Shown here piece after piece: positions 37,411 through 50,370 of a stretch of DNA of 64,000 bases. Every line of letters begins with the position of its first letter. Within the stretch, counting starts at the first letter, position 1. Source of the stretch: Onchocerca lupi (Eukaryota > Nematoda > Chromadorea > Rhabditida > Onchocercidae); assembly GCA_028564675.1 (NCBI GenBank), contig JAOVVO010000037.1, forward strand, positions 1-64,000, written 5' to 3'. The notes beneath the pieces were generated by a model. It made no database searches and had not been told where the DNA came from. It worked only from the letters and a program-made list of their open reading frames with translations. The position numbers were made by a program, and so were the translations under genes.

Positions 37411-40400
37411 ATGGTTGCACTGTCATGCGGCATCACAGTTATCGATTTAGAAAACGGTGAAGTTGAATTTCCTGTAAGTTTGCTGTCGTATTTCTGATGT
37501 GCTTCTTTTTTTTTTTGGGGCGTTTTGAACACTGATTAATTTTGATGTTGCAGCAAGGAAGTGCAATTAAGTGCGAAAATGGCTATTTATTGTTAATTGG
37601 AAAAGCGTATTTCCGTTCAGAAGTATGTAATTGTACCTATCTTTTTTTCCTCTTTTTTTGTTTGCTGGGAAGATAGGAAGTTATTTTGCCATTTGCTGAT
37701 AGAAAGCTTCATAGGAGCTTAATCAAAGACGAAATGGAAAGATGAAAGATGAAGTGAAAAGATGGTTTTTTAAGATTTCGAAATGAGCTATTAAATTGCA
37801 AATTTTTAGAAAAGGAAACAATCTTGATAGCAAGAATTATTCTAAATTAGTAAGATCATTTTTCACACATTCTATTATTACTTCAAATTAATATTATTAT
37901 GTATTTTGATGAATACCTTAATGCTGAATGGACAGTTTTTATCCATTTGGAAGTTTCAGGCATGTCTTCCATCTAGCACTATTTGCTATGATGAGTGCAA
38001 AATATTGGCGGAAAAATTAAGTGCATGCAAACTGATTAGTGAAATTATTGATATATTGGACGATCTAATTGGTGGTTGGGCAGTTATTTATTACAGGGTG
38101 AAGATTTATGTTGTACAGTTATTTCGAAACAAATTTGTGTTCCTGTGCGAAATTTAAACAAACTCTGATAGATGGTTTTGATTTCTTTTTCTAAAGCCGT
38201 ACTTTTTTCACTCATTGTTCTGCTCCCTTTTTTTTTGCAGAAGGGTTTGAAGAACTCAGAAAAGATTAGAAAGAATAAAACAGCCCTTCTTAATAGACAA
38301 AACTTACTTTATCTAGGTTGTTAAAGTTAAGCACTTCTCAACTTTGAACTGGATTTCTAATTTTTGTTATCTCTTTCATTTTGATTTTTTTTACGTTCTC
38401 GCCACAAACTGCAATGCTGTCACCAATATGTAATGTACCGGTCTATTTTCGATTATTATTCTTACAGTAATTTAGGGATTTCCTTACCCTTGTTGGAGTG
38501 GGCAATTCGAAATTCATCTGCTGTTTTATTAATTCGCTCTTATGATTTTTATATCCAAAATCGAATCTAATTTTTTGGAAAGCGATATCGTTTGAGTTCT
38601 GAGCCTCTTTTTCTTTCCACTACATTATGATGTATGTTCATTGTTTTTTAACAATTATAATGATTGTAGGTATTAGTCAGAATAGCAGCTGTTATATAAA
38701 CCTGTGAATTATTTGCAAATATTTAATTTATTTATTCCCTTTTTCAGGAAGACTTGAAGAAAGTACTGGTTGGACGTGATGTCTTTGGCCGAAAAAGTTT
38801 GCTGTGGAAACGAATAGCTAAAAAATTTTATTTTTCTATATTCGCTTGCGATCGGCAGGTAATTAGTTTTCATTAGTCATTGTTAGATTAGCTGAAATGT
38901 TTTTACCGTCGACAAGCAATGTCTTTTATTTTTCTGAAGTTTTCCAATCATTTTTCAGTGCAGCAGCTGGTATGATGTGCCACCGGGTACGGTGACTGTT
39001 CTTGATTTATGCACCGAAGAAAATATCTCTGTATTTCATGTTTTCGAAGTTAACGGGCCATGGATAGAGCAATTTAACAAACTGAAGCGGGTACATAGGA
39101 AAGCAGTTTCGGAAAGACTCATGCTTTCATATGAACTATCTTTAAAAAATGTTCGTTAAATTATGCTTCGTTTGTTTTATAAATGTGATGATGTTCCTTA
39201 AATTATAAACGATAAAAAAGAAGTTTAAAAAAACTTATTATTAAAGTTAAACTTTCATTTTTATCGAAGGTTATGAAATTATTAAAAATATTACGATATT
39301 ATTCTTTTTTTCGCAGAAATGGAAGAAGCAAGAAAGAGAATAAAAGTTACCGAAGTGGAAAAGTGACTATAAAGATGATGTCTAGAACTTTTTATTAAAT
39401 TTATTTTGTAAGATCTTAAAACCAAATGTTGAGATGTGTCTTATTTTATCTGCACTCTTATCTGATGCTTTTCTCTAGGTAAACCGCGAAGATATTGCGA
39501 CAATCATGTTAAAGCGGCTGGAAGAAGCTGTATATCGTACAGTTTTTAACTTCGATAATTCTACAAAATGTATATCATTGTTGTTCAGTGGTGGTGTAGA
39601 CAGTTTGTTAATTGCTCATTTGATGGCTCGCTGTATGCCGCAAAATGTACTGTTCGACCTAGTGAATGTCGCTTTTGACAAGGGAAAGGTATAAAACGTT
39701 CCTTTTTTTATTTCTTCTTTAACTAATAAATTTTTATCTATTTTTTCGAGTGAATGGAAGTTTGTTTCAAGAATTACGACGAAGCTCCAGATCGACCGCA
39801 AAGTAAAAAAGCTTTCAAGTATCTGAAATCTTGCTATCCTGAACTATCTCTTCGTTTGCTTCTGGTTAATGTTGATCTGAGTGAATTGGTATACTGTCGG
39901 AAAAAGTACATATCAAGTGCAATAGCCCCAGCTTGCTGTGTCTTAGATGATTCAATTGGATGTGTACAGTGGTTCGCCGCTCGTGGTGAAGGATTTCTGT
40001 TCGAAGATGAGGAAAAGCCTTTTATATCTGGAAAGTTGGTAATGTTCATTTTATGAAATATTATATTACTGTTATGTGCTTCGAATTCTTAAGAATTTAT
40101 CTGTCTTGACTGAATGTAAATTCCTTTCTATAAATTAAAGAATTTTAGTCAGTGAAAGTTGGATCGATTTATTTAAGTAAGTTTTCAAGTTGGTTGAGAT
40201 ATTGTTGCTTTAGATCAGAAGCTAGAACTGTAGTTGTCGGTAGCGGTGCAGATGAATTATTTGGTGGTTACATGCGGCATAGAACCACCTATTTGAAGAG
40301 AGGAAGAAACGCGGTAGTGGAAGAATTGTGTGAAGAACTGAGAAGGATTGGTGAAAGAAATCTGGGACGTGATGACAGAGTGGTCTCAAGTCTAGGCAAA

Positions 40401-40912
40401 GATCTAATGTATGTGCCATGAATTTACTCACTTACCTTTCACTTTTTCGTTCTCATGCATCGCTGCAGTTAAAAGACTGTTAATTTAATTTTGATTAAAT
40501 GATTCTTGGTTGCTTTGTTCTATTTTTTCTATGCAGTTGACTTGTGAAGAGATCTTTACTTGAATAGCTCCTGGTCCAATTCTATTTCACTTTTCAGATC
40601 ACCATTTCTAGATGATTTATTCGTTGAATGGGTTACCTCTCTACCTCTCGAATACAAAACTGACTTTACGCAACCTCGAGGGATTGGAGAAAAATGGCTG
40701 ATACGAGAAGCATTAAAGGTAAGTTGGGTTAGTATAGTAAAGTGGATTTTTATGTGCATTTTCCATTTGCAAATGTTTTTTAGCTATTGGCAACACCACA
40801 AATGTTATGCTGCACTCCGAAACGTGCCATGCAATTTGGTACGAGAATAGCAAAATTGGAAAATCGAGAAGAAAAAGGAAATGACTTTTGTCCTAGACTT
40901 TTGGAAGAATAA
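37411..40912 (+). CDS. asnsd-1: ASNSD1-like asparagine synthetase domain protein
   Basis: Related to asparagine synthetase B, with a class-II amidotransferase-like N-terminus and an ATP-pyrophosphatase domain; biochemical role unproven in any ASNSD1. Ten exons: 37411-37473, 37554-37622, 37960-38097, 38748-38858, 38959-39090, 39479-39688, 39772-40034, 40214-40408, 40598-40718 and 40784-40912; 476 residues (human about 640). The amidotransferase part shows VLVGRDVFGRKSLLW (~97-111). The synthetase part has the PP-loop LFSGGVDSLL (206-215), VLDDSIGC, GSGADELFGGY (338-348), RNLGRDDRV, PFLDD, RGIGEKWL and KRAMQFGTRIAK. Oddity: the expected Met-Cys-Gly-Ile start is MVALSCGI, so the cysteine is not N-terminal. 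Exon 5 could instead end at 39150 (AAT/GTTCGT), adding 20 residues in frame. Confidence 0.92.
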
Positions 40913-41359
40913 TTTTGGTGATATTGTTGTTAATGCATATATAATTTAACTTTTGTTTAAAGCTGGAATCTGTTTTTTACATAAATAAGAATTTAGTTAT
41001 TCTCATTTTGTCGAAAAAATCTTAACAGCACATGCTTTATGAACAAAAAATTAGATGATTGGAATGAAGCAGACAGAGTTCGGGAATATATGGTCTTCAG
41101 GTACATTTAGAGACTGCGAAATTTGAAATCCTTAGCTTGAGTAAGCTTGGGAATTCCCTCTCTACGAATGAATCATTTATTTATGGTTTAGAAAACTTAT
41201 ATATTTCATGTGAGTACATAAGAATTTTTTTGAAATATTTGTGCAAAAATGTTAGTGCATTTAATGCATTATCACATCTTCGCAAAATTCAACATATACA
41301 CTTCATATCGGTGTTAGGGATGAAAATGATCAGTGCAGCAGCGTCACTTTCACAGCTGA

Positions 41360-41401
41360 AAGTGAATCTTCATATACTTCGCTGCATGTGAAGATTCACT
41401 T
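41360..41401. repeat. perfect 13-bp hairpin
   Basis: AAGTGAATCTTCA (41360-41372) and its exact reverse complement TGAAGATTCACTT (41389-41401) are separated by 16 nt. It lies about 450 nt beyond the ASNSD1 stop. The stem does not extend, so it is too short for a miRNA precursor. Confidence 0.85.
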
Positions 41402-42965
41402 CGTAACTTCGAGCAGATCACGAAGAGACTACGAGATTAATAGTATATGAACTTATCTGTGCAGGATATTTCGCAGATTGAACATGAATGATGCGAACTA
41501 TCGCAGTCATCTTAAATTGAACTATCGGCAATTCGTCGAGTAGGTGTGTTCAATAATATAATCTGTCATTATCGAATTCCGATTGGTAAAAAGACGTTAA
41601 AGTTCTAGTTCCACAAGATTGCTTCTTATCAAATCTGTATTTTTCTAGTAAAGACTCGAAATCCAACTGCCGGACGATTCATTACGGATTGTTAGTGGTT
41701 TGATAATTCTCCTACTGGGCTAATTAATACTCACTCTACATTTTTTTTTTCACTGCATTCAATCCATGATTTGCAAGCAAAACTCGTCGCATGATATTTG
41801 TATTTCAAAACAAATATGGGTATTGTAATTTATTTCGTTTTCATCAAAGTCTGCAAGATTTATATGATGAAAAATTGCTAATAATAGTTGGCACATAAAT
41901 ATGCTCGAGACATGATACAAAATACTATTGATTTTATCGATATCTTTGCAAAAATTTTCTGAATATTCTTCGAAATAAAATTTTTCGTTTTAAGTTATGC
42001 ATCAAAGGAAACATTGCTGAGAAATTTTTTTTAACTCCTAGCTCTGAAAATTTTGAAATTTGAAACAGGGACTCATACTGATGATGAAACTTGGATTTTG
42101 TTATTTCATCATTAAGTAAGTTCGAATAAGTAGATTAAGAAAAATTAGTCGGGAGATTTACTGTAAAAAATTATTTCGTACGTATAAATCAAAGAAACAG
42201 ACTAGTGAGACTTAAGTTTCTCGAACGGTAACGTTTTGTTTTGATAAGAGAATAAATTTGAATGGTCAATTTTCCGTAAATCAGTACACTGATGCAAGAA
42301 TTTGAAATTAAGAAATGAAATTGCAAAGGAATTGCAAATTTCAATTATTTGGATCCGGACAAAATATTTCAAAATGGAGCAATCATCGTATAAATTCATA
42401 AATATCATTGCAAAATTCTGACAAAACTGATATAACGTAAAAAACTTTGAAAACTTTCTTACTCCAAAAGATCTTTTCGAAGATTAAACGACTGGATTGA
42501 TTTCTTTTTGAATATATGTTAGGGTTATACTTCATCTTTGGAAGTGTTTACTATCTTAACTGATATGATTAGATTATTCATTTGGAAGCTAAGGTGGAAA
42601 AGCCGTTTTATTGCTATTATGATAAGAACTAATTCTTCATTCAACAGAATTGATTTAAATTAATGATAACACCCCGCAACTTCTCGTAGAAGGTTAAAGC
42701 ATAGATTCAATAAGGAAAGTCGTAGAAGTAAATCTTTGAATTAACTATGTTCCGTTTGTTTTGTTTAATTGTTTTTACAACTCTCTTTAGTAAGATCTGA
42801 ATACCAATTTTTCGATTACATGTATTTCTATAAAAGGAATAATTCGGTTTGGCAAGATTTTCTTATTGATTCAATCATTTCACATAAAAGAACTTGGAGA
42901 TTTCTTCAAGTAGATAACCAGAAATCATAACAACCAATATTATTAACTGAATTCTATTCTTGTTT

Positions 42966-42967
<2 letters not shown>

Positions 42968-43034
<67 letters not shown>
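42968..43034. repeat. T33-G-T33 homopolymer tract
   Basis: Two T runs of equal length (42968-43000 and 43002-43034) flank one G. The exact symmetry is curious and could reflect duplication or consensus error. Confidence 0.85.
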
Positions 43035-43037
<3 letters not shown>

Positions 43038-44226
43038 ACTTTTCGTTTTTCAAAAACTTGCATTTATATTTTGCTATCTTTTAATTATAATTTTAAAACA
43101 AAAAGTGATAATGATGATCAAATAACTGAATATTAACATTCATGAAATTGTGTTGTGTACTGACTTTCGATACAGCATTAAAATGTTCTTTCTTATTTAT
43201 TATGAGCATATTATGCAAAATTTGGAAATAAAAAGTTTCATTTGGAAGCGAAACTTCGTAAATGTTGATGGAACGTTGAAATTGGGTAGGTTCAATTGGC
43301 AGCATATAAAAAAGTTCTTCCAAACTACCAAAATGAGAATCGAAATCATAACATATTCAGTTCTCATTTAAAGATTAAACAAATTTGATAAATTGTATTC
43401 ATTTATCGTCCATCTGAATATTTCTGAAACCCGAAAAAAATATGATGAAATCAACCATAAGGATATGATTAATTATCATTTGTCAAATTTGAAAGTAGAA
43501 AGAGAAATGCTAAAAGATTGCAAATACGGAAGTTTGTTGCATTTATAAATCGAGAACTTCATTTGGCTTGAGCGCAAATGAACCATTGATTACGCAAAAA
43601 TTGTTTGAATAGTTCTTACATCAAAATAAACAAGTTTTTTTGCAAAAAAAAAGAGATTGCATGTCGGAAATGTTTTTTTATTAATCAATCACTCACTCAA
43701 CAAACATCTTTATTTTTTAAATTTACGAAAGAAAAAAAAATGGGTTAATGAGTTGAATTGTTTCCATTTTTCATGCCCAATTCATCGAAATACTATCTTT
43801 TTAAAATTGGATTACTTTTCTTCCGACTTCCTAAATAGCAATGAATCATCATGGTCCAAGTTTTGCTTTGTTATAAACTTTAAATTTAAGCATATTTTGC
43901 ATGTTTACATTGCACAGAACACATGACAATCAATATATATGCAAATATTATACCATTTATTACTATCGATCGTGTGCATAATTTGATGTTATGAATGTTG
44001 GTGTCCAGTTAAAATGAAGCGGCACTTATATTTAATCTCAAGTTGGAAAGTTTGTTATTTGTCATCTCTGATCGACGAAACAGTTTTAAAAATCATTATG
44101 TGAATAATTGTAAGAATGCTAACACATACTATAACCCGATTTCTTGGATTGGACGGAAATGAAACGAACAGAGACCGGTTGAAAAATTTGCTTGGCTCAA
44201 GGTTCTTCACGTTTCAACTCATCATT

Positions 44227-44250
44227 TCTCCTCCTCCTCCCCCACCCCCT
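44227..44250. repeat. C/T-rich stretch
   Basis: CTCCTCCTCC followed by C-rich sequence, about 160 nt upstream of the Patched-related ATG. It may act in transcription or may be a simple repeat. Confidence 0.5.
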
Positions 44251-44398
44251 AATCATTCCTGATACCCACCCCTGCTCTGATTTCAAGGAATGTCGCTTGC
44301 AAGCGAAAATTTACAATCTCTTTTTCAACAGAAACAGTAAGCAGTAGTTTTGAGATTCATCTCATCCCCAACAGAAACAACAATTTTTTCGAATATTT

Positions 44399-44402
44399 TA
44401 GA
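44399..44402 (+). other. likely trans-splice acceptor of the Patched-related gene
   Basis: GAATATTTTAG ends at 44401, 9 nt before the ATG at 44411. Confidence 0.5.
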
Positions 44403-44410
44403 AACGAAAA

Positions 44411-47400
44411 ATGCGCGATGATACCGTCTCCTTATCAAAATCTCATCAATCGACCAAATTCACCTATTTTATGAATTGCTTTCTTGAACGGACTGCTCAC
44501 GTGGCTGCTGATTATCCACGTACGGTCATCGCGGTAAGTGAAACTTTTCTAATCTTCAAACTTTTAAAGAATTACTATAAATTACTGTGGCAATTCATTG
44601 TGCGTTTGTATTTTCTTTGTGAGACATGACCTAGTTATTCGCTTAAAACAACGACGATGTTTGTAGATGCATATCTTGAAACTTAATGAGGACATAAATA
44701 AGATCACGGTATTCCCGTCCTATTGTGAATCTGATATGTTGAAGACATTAGGTTAACGTTATTCTCGTATCATTTGGATATCTGATATGTTGATTTCAGT
44801 GACTGTGAAAAACAAATTTGATTGAAAAATCGTATGGATTAGTATTACGTGGCAGATAGGAATACAGCAGTTTCTAAAAATTCGATACAGATTTTTTTTT
44901 TCCCCAAAATTGTATCTGAGTTTCGTAAAATATTTAAATTTTTGTGTTGAATTTTATACAAAATAAGTTAATAATTAAAAATTGCTTCGAAGTCTTCTAA
45001 GTCTATTTAACAGAAATATGAAAATATTATAAACATGTAAATGCCCGTCCGACAATAAAAGTAAACAGTTCAGAAAGATTGATCCTTCAATGACATTAAG
45101 AAAGCTATCTAAAAGCCTGATCAATCTTATTATTCTGATCTTCTCAGTGACGAACACTGCAATTGAAATGTTCCAATTCCCATCTTCTTCAAGGACTTTC
45201 CTCAGATTTTCCTAGCAATTTCAACTTTTTTCTTTTTTGATTTACAAATCTCGGTTGTCAACTGCTTAAGGTAGATATTTTAACAAGCTATGATAGAATG
45301 ATGAAATTATTGTTATCATAAGTGAAAATATCAAATTTTAAATTTTGCTTTTTTTTCTATGATCTAACATTTCGGCAAACTTCCATGCGATGACCAATTT
45401 CGCTAAATAGCGTAATATTCCAAAATCTTTAAAAAATTTCCAAAATTCTCGGTCATAACTTGCTGAATAATCCAAGAAAATGGAAAAACTAGTCTGGAAT
45501 GTGTATGTGTGTGTTTATGTGTATGTGTTTGTATATGTGCTTGAAATTAAATAATTAAAACCTGTTCCAATTCTTTATCTCTTTTGCCCTGAAAAGAAGG
45601 GGAAGGGAAGAAGAAAGGAAAGAATAAAATGAAGGTTATTTCGCTGAAGTGGTTCTCCAAATTTAATGAAGATATTGACAAGATTTGGAAACTTTATCTA
45701 ATTTTTGCTCTAATGAGCCTTTTGAACGCAGTATTTGGATTATCAAACTGATTGGAACAATTGGGTGCATTAATTTATGAAAATTTGGTTTCTCTGCAAA
45801 AATCAAGTGTTCCGAAAGAACTTAAAATAAAGTGAAATTGACTTGAAATTATGGTTATTAGAAAGAATTTAGTGGTACTGTGCAAGTGATTTGATTAAGT
45901 TAATTTTAACATGTGCAGTTTTATGCTTTTCATGAATAAAATCTAAATTTCACTACATCCCATCATATGAATTTTGAAATTTTAATAATTTTTGTCATAG
46001 TATTTGTATGGAAAATCATTCCCGCATAAGTTATTATGATTACTCAATTTATTTCATTTCTTCCATTTCAATCAGCGAGCGGCAAATGCATAAATGAAAT
46101 GAACTGGCTGAAAGAAGGAAAAAAAGAAGTTAATTCGTACCTAGAAATCAGAAAAAAATGTGAAAATCGTTAAAGGCTTAAAGATAAGGCAAATGAAAAA
46201 ACTCAAATGAGCATTGGAGAAGTAAGTCGAATTGTTGTAAAAAATTCCAAAATATTCAATCAAGCCTGGTGATTAGTAATGGAATTGTTAAGTGTGCATG
46301 ATTGATAGCCATTTTAAAATTCGTCCTTCCAATTCCCATATTTATTCAAAAATTGAATATGACTAATAAAAATGACTTGCTGGAAAATGCTCATATTAAA
46401 TGCGTCACAAATTATTTATTAGATGTTAAAAACACTAATAGATGTTAGTGTATATAATACCAAACTACTTGTATGACAAATTTCAGCATAAAAATCATTT
46501 GAAAATAGAAATGTACGTCTCATTTTTATAAAATCGAATACTCAATTTATGTGAACCATTTAGGTAATCAAATTATCTCCAGGTTTCTGCTAGAATGGGA
46601 TTTTTTAATTTTCTCATAGCTTTCAATTCATCTTATCTTCATTGCATAATGGCAATCATTATTGATAATATTCGCAATTCACTGGGTGCTCTAAATATTT
46701 TAAAAAAATTAAATATTTTCTTACAAATTTTACCTCATTAAACATTCCCGTCCTCATTTCCTGGAGATTTTTAGTGGAAATTTTTGACTATGTGGTTAAA
46801 GCCTATTGATAGACTCTTAAAGGTTACATTTTGTTTTCTATCAACTTTTTAAACTCCTTGAAAAATCCTTGTTTTTGGTCTTCTACCAGATTAATCTTTT
46901 CGTGAAGCAACCAGATGGCAGGAGTTCATGCTTTAGAGCAAGTTGCTTATTTTCAAATTTAAAGTATTGTTCTAGAAACCCTATATTACCAGCTTGAATG
47001 TAGATATATAAATTGAAAATACTAACAATTGGCTGTAGAATTGATTCTGAATATTCAAATTTAAGCTGTCCGACTCATCAAGCATATTGTGATAACAAAT
47101 TTTATATCAGAAATATCATGAGAAATTCTAAATTTCATGCTATCGATTCAATCTTTTTATAAACTAACTATTGTGTATATTTTCAGGTAGTAATACTGCT
47201 TACTATATTAGGATCGTTAAAATTATTGTTTGTAAAACCGAAGGATAATCTGCAATCAGGTTATACACCACCAAATGCTCGAGCCTTCAATGAATTAGAA
47301 GTTTTTCGAAAATTCAACGATGGTAAAGATCCGGTAGTGGTAATTATCATTGTTACGGCAAAAGATGGTGATTCCGTTGCTCAAGTGCCCCATTTAAATG

Positions 47401-47709
47401 AAATTTTAAATATTGTTGACTATGTGGGGACACATTTTCCCGTCAAGAATTTTACCTATTATCGAATGTGCAGAAATTTTTGTGATGTCAATGAACCCAT
47501 TCGACAATTCAGAGTAAATTATTTCATCGTTAATTTTTCGAAAAGTCATTACTATTTTGCACTTTTTTTTATATATCTAAAACAAGTTTTTGCCATTTCA
47601 AGTAATTCCGGTAATTGGATTTTTTATTTTGAAAAGTCGAGATTTACACTAAGAAAAAGGGACTTTACTAATCTCTTGAGGTAACTTTTTTTAAGTTTAA
47701 TGCGAACAG

Positions 47710-47741
<32 letters not shown>

Positions 47742-50315
47742 AAGTGTTTTATAATGCAATTTTTCTCGCTGTAACTTGCTGTAGGCTTTTTTTACTACTA
47801 TTATAATTATTGAGTGCTCTGAATCTTAATAAGTACTTATTGTACTAACATTTGTCAACATGAAGTAGAGTGATTAGAAAGAAAAAAAAAGGCTTAGATG
47901 CGTTGATTTTTGACATTGTCGGCTTACTTCTACAACTTACATTGTTAATTAAAGGGTGGCAAAGGTTAAGGTCAATTTACATGACATTGGTTTCCTTCTT
48001 TCCTCCAATAAAAAATTACAATAAAGGTCAAAATTTGTTAATTTTCAGAATGGATTACTTCTGAATACTGCGAGACATCATGACAGAAGCAGAAATGATA
48101 GCAATACAAACAACAGTGATGATAGTGATTTAATTAAACTTTCATTTCCCATAATGCAATTATTTGGCCGTAATCTCGACTTATCACCGTACTTCTTTGG
48201 CGTTGAAGAATACCCATCCGGTGATATAGATCGGATTTCTGGCACAAATATCAAATATGTCAAATTGGTGGCGTTACATTTTCGAACGCCGCGACCGAAC
48301 GAATGGACAAACGATGATGCGTTGCACTGGGAACGTCTCGTCGGAAATTATTTTAAAAAGTAAGAGCTATTTTTCCTTCTAATTCATTTTAGTGCAAAGA
48401 AACAGAACAAATTAGCAAATTAACTGATATGAAATAAAATAAAATTGAGTTACGAAATCTGTGGATTTAATCAGGAATGATAATCATGTGATGTTTCAGT
48501 TCACAGTGCTATAGAAAAGGCAAAAATTTACGACTTCCCCACTTCCCGTAATTTCTATTTCTTCTATTTTAAAAGGCTTTGACACTGTAAAGATATTTTT
48601 ACTTGTTATGATCTTCTTCTATTTGTTGTAATCGGAACAAAAGATGATAATAACCGAATTCTTTTCGACAGTACTCGTTAGCATCTTGAAAAGTTCCGTA
48701 AAGTATCTAAAATTTAGATTCTAAATCAGAGATTTTTGTATTTTACCTAGCAACTAAATGATCCTAATGGATATATTTGCATAATAAAAACTTTCTAGTG
48801 AATACAACAGCTCGTTAGTTCGACCGATCGCATTTTCCGTGGCTCACACGCAAGATGAAATCGTTCGTGCAGGCCTCGCACTCATGCCTTACATATTTGT
48901 CGGTTTCATTTTAATGTGTATTTTTGCTGTTACAACAGTTAGCATCAGTTCAGCATATACGAGACAGGTTATTTTTCAGTTCAATCATTTGAATGTATTT
49001 TTATATTTCTGCAGTATTTCGAAAAATTTTCTCGAAATCTCATTAATGATTTCTGGTTCCTACAAAGGAAGTTTATGAAATTTCCAGAAAGACTGTTGCT
49101 AAATAAATTGGCAAACTATAAATTAAAAAGCCATTTTTTAATTAAAAATTTCTCAAAATTTTATCACTTTTATTTAATGCAAGTGCATAAGTTTTACTCG
49201 GTTATGGAAAAAAAAAGTATCCGCACCAGTTTAACTATTAATTGACTCAAATTGAATGTTGCAAAGCTCTTGGGAAATCCGAAAAAAATGGCATCATATG
49301 TTTTCAGGAAATTTAATTTCAATCCTTTAATATTTAAGAAATATCTTCCAACGATGTTACCAAATTAGAAGCAATCTGAATTAGTCCATAAATATCATAA
49401 AATAATGAATTGCTATCTGATAGAATCCATAACAGTCTTATTCAAATATTCTTCAAAAATTTCATCGCGATATATTTCAACGTATGAAAAATATGCTGCA
49501 GATAATTTTTGCACATAAAAAGTTACATTTTTATATGAGGAAAAAAAAATGTTACTTTTTACGCGAAATGTTTGCAAACTTATTGAAGAGCCCGTGTATT
49601 TGATAAATTCATCTTTTCAAATTTGACAAATGTCTCATGAAATATGAAACTTAATGAAGCAAGTTAAAAAGTTAACTTGTTTAACGAAAGGAAGAAAATG
49701 AGAAGATCTAAATGAATCAGTAAAGTAAACAAATGTAGAGAGCTGGTATTCTTCGGTAATCAATCGTTTCAGTGATATATGTTTTTTTCAAACTTTTCCG
49801 TTCGTTATATCAATAAAAATAAAATATAAAATTTGAAATTTAACTCATTACATTACAGTTTTCCACAATCAAAATCGTCTATTCTCTGATCGGATGTATT
49901 ACACCATTGATGGCAACATCAACAGCTCTGGGCCTTCTGATTTTGTTTGGTCTTCGGCCTGGTTCCATCCTTTGTGTTACACCGTTTCTCATTCTAGCTA
50001 TAGGTATTAACGTTTATATTATCTGTAAATGATGTATTTACTAGCGAAATATTAGAATTTAATTTGCGGTCATTATAATGCCTACCACTTGGATTTAAAT
50101 CTGAAAAGATCAAGAAAAAAAAATGGCTAGAAATCGATTTTATTTTAGGTGTTGACGATGCCTTCTTAATGATCAGTGCATGGAACAGGATAGATATTGA
50201 GATGAGGAATGGAATTGTTTCGTATAAAACAATTCGGGAGAGAATGGCACTTGTAAGTTTGTTATTTGTTTCCCGAATTTTGTTTTGATAAAAATTCGCA
50301 TCGTTTTCAGTGTTG

Positions 50316-50370
<55 letters not shown>

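Larger units (their letters stand above)
40913..44398. other. intergenic between ASNSD1 and the Patched-related gene
   Basis: 3.5 kb with no recognisable coding exon. It contains a perfect 13-bp hairpin (41360-41401), a T33-G-T33 tract (42968-43034) and a C/T-rich stretch (44227-44250) close to the start of the next gene. An 84-codon frame at 41137-41391 (+) overlaps the hairpin and resembles nothing known. Confidence 0.6.

Noticed and set aside
41360..41401. miRNA precursor
   Set aside because: The stem is only 13 bp and does not extend; miRNA hairpins need a stem of at least about 22 bp.
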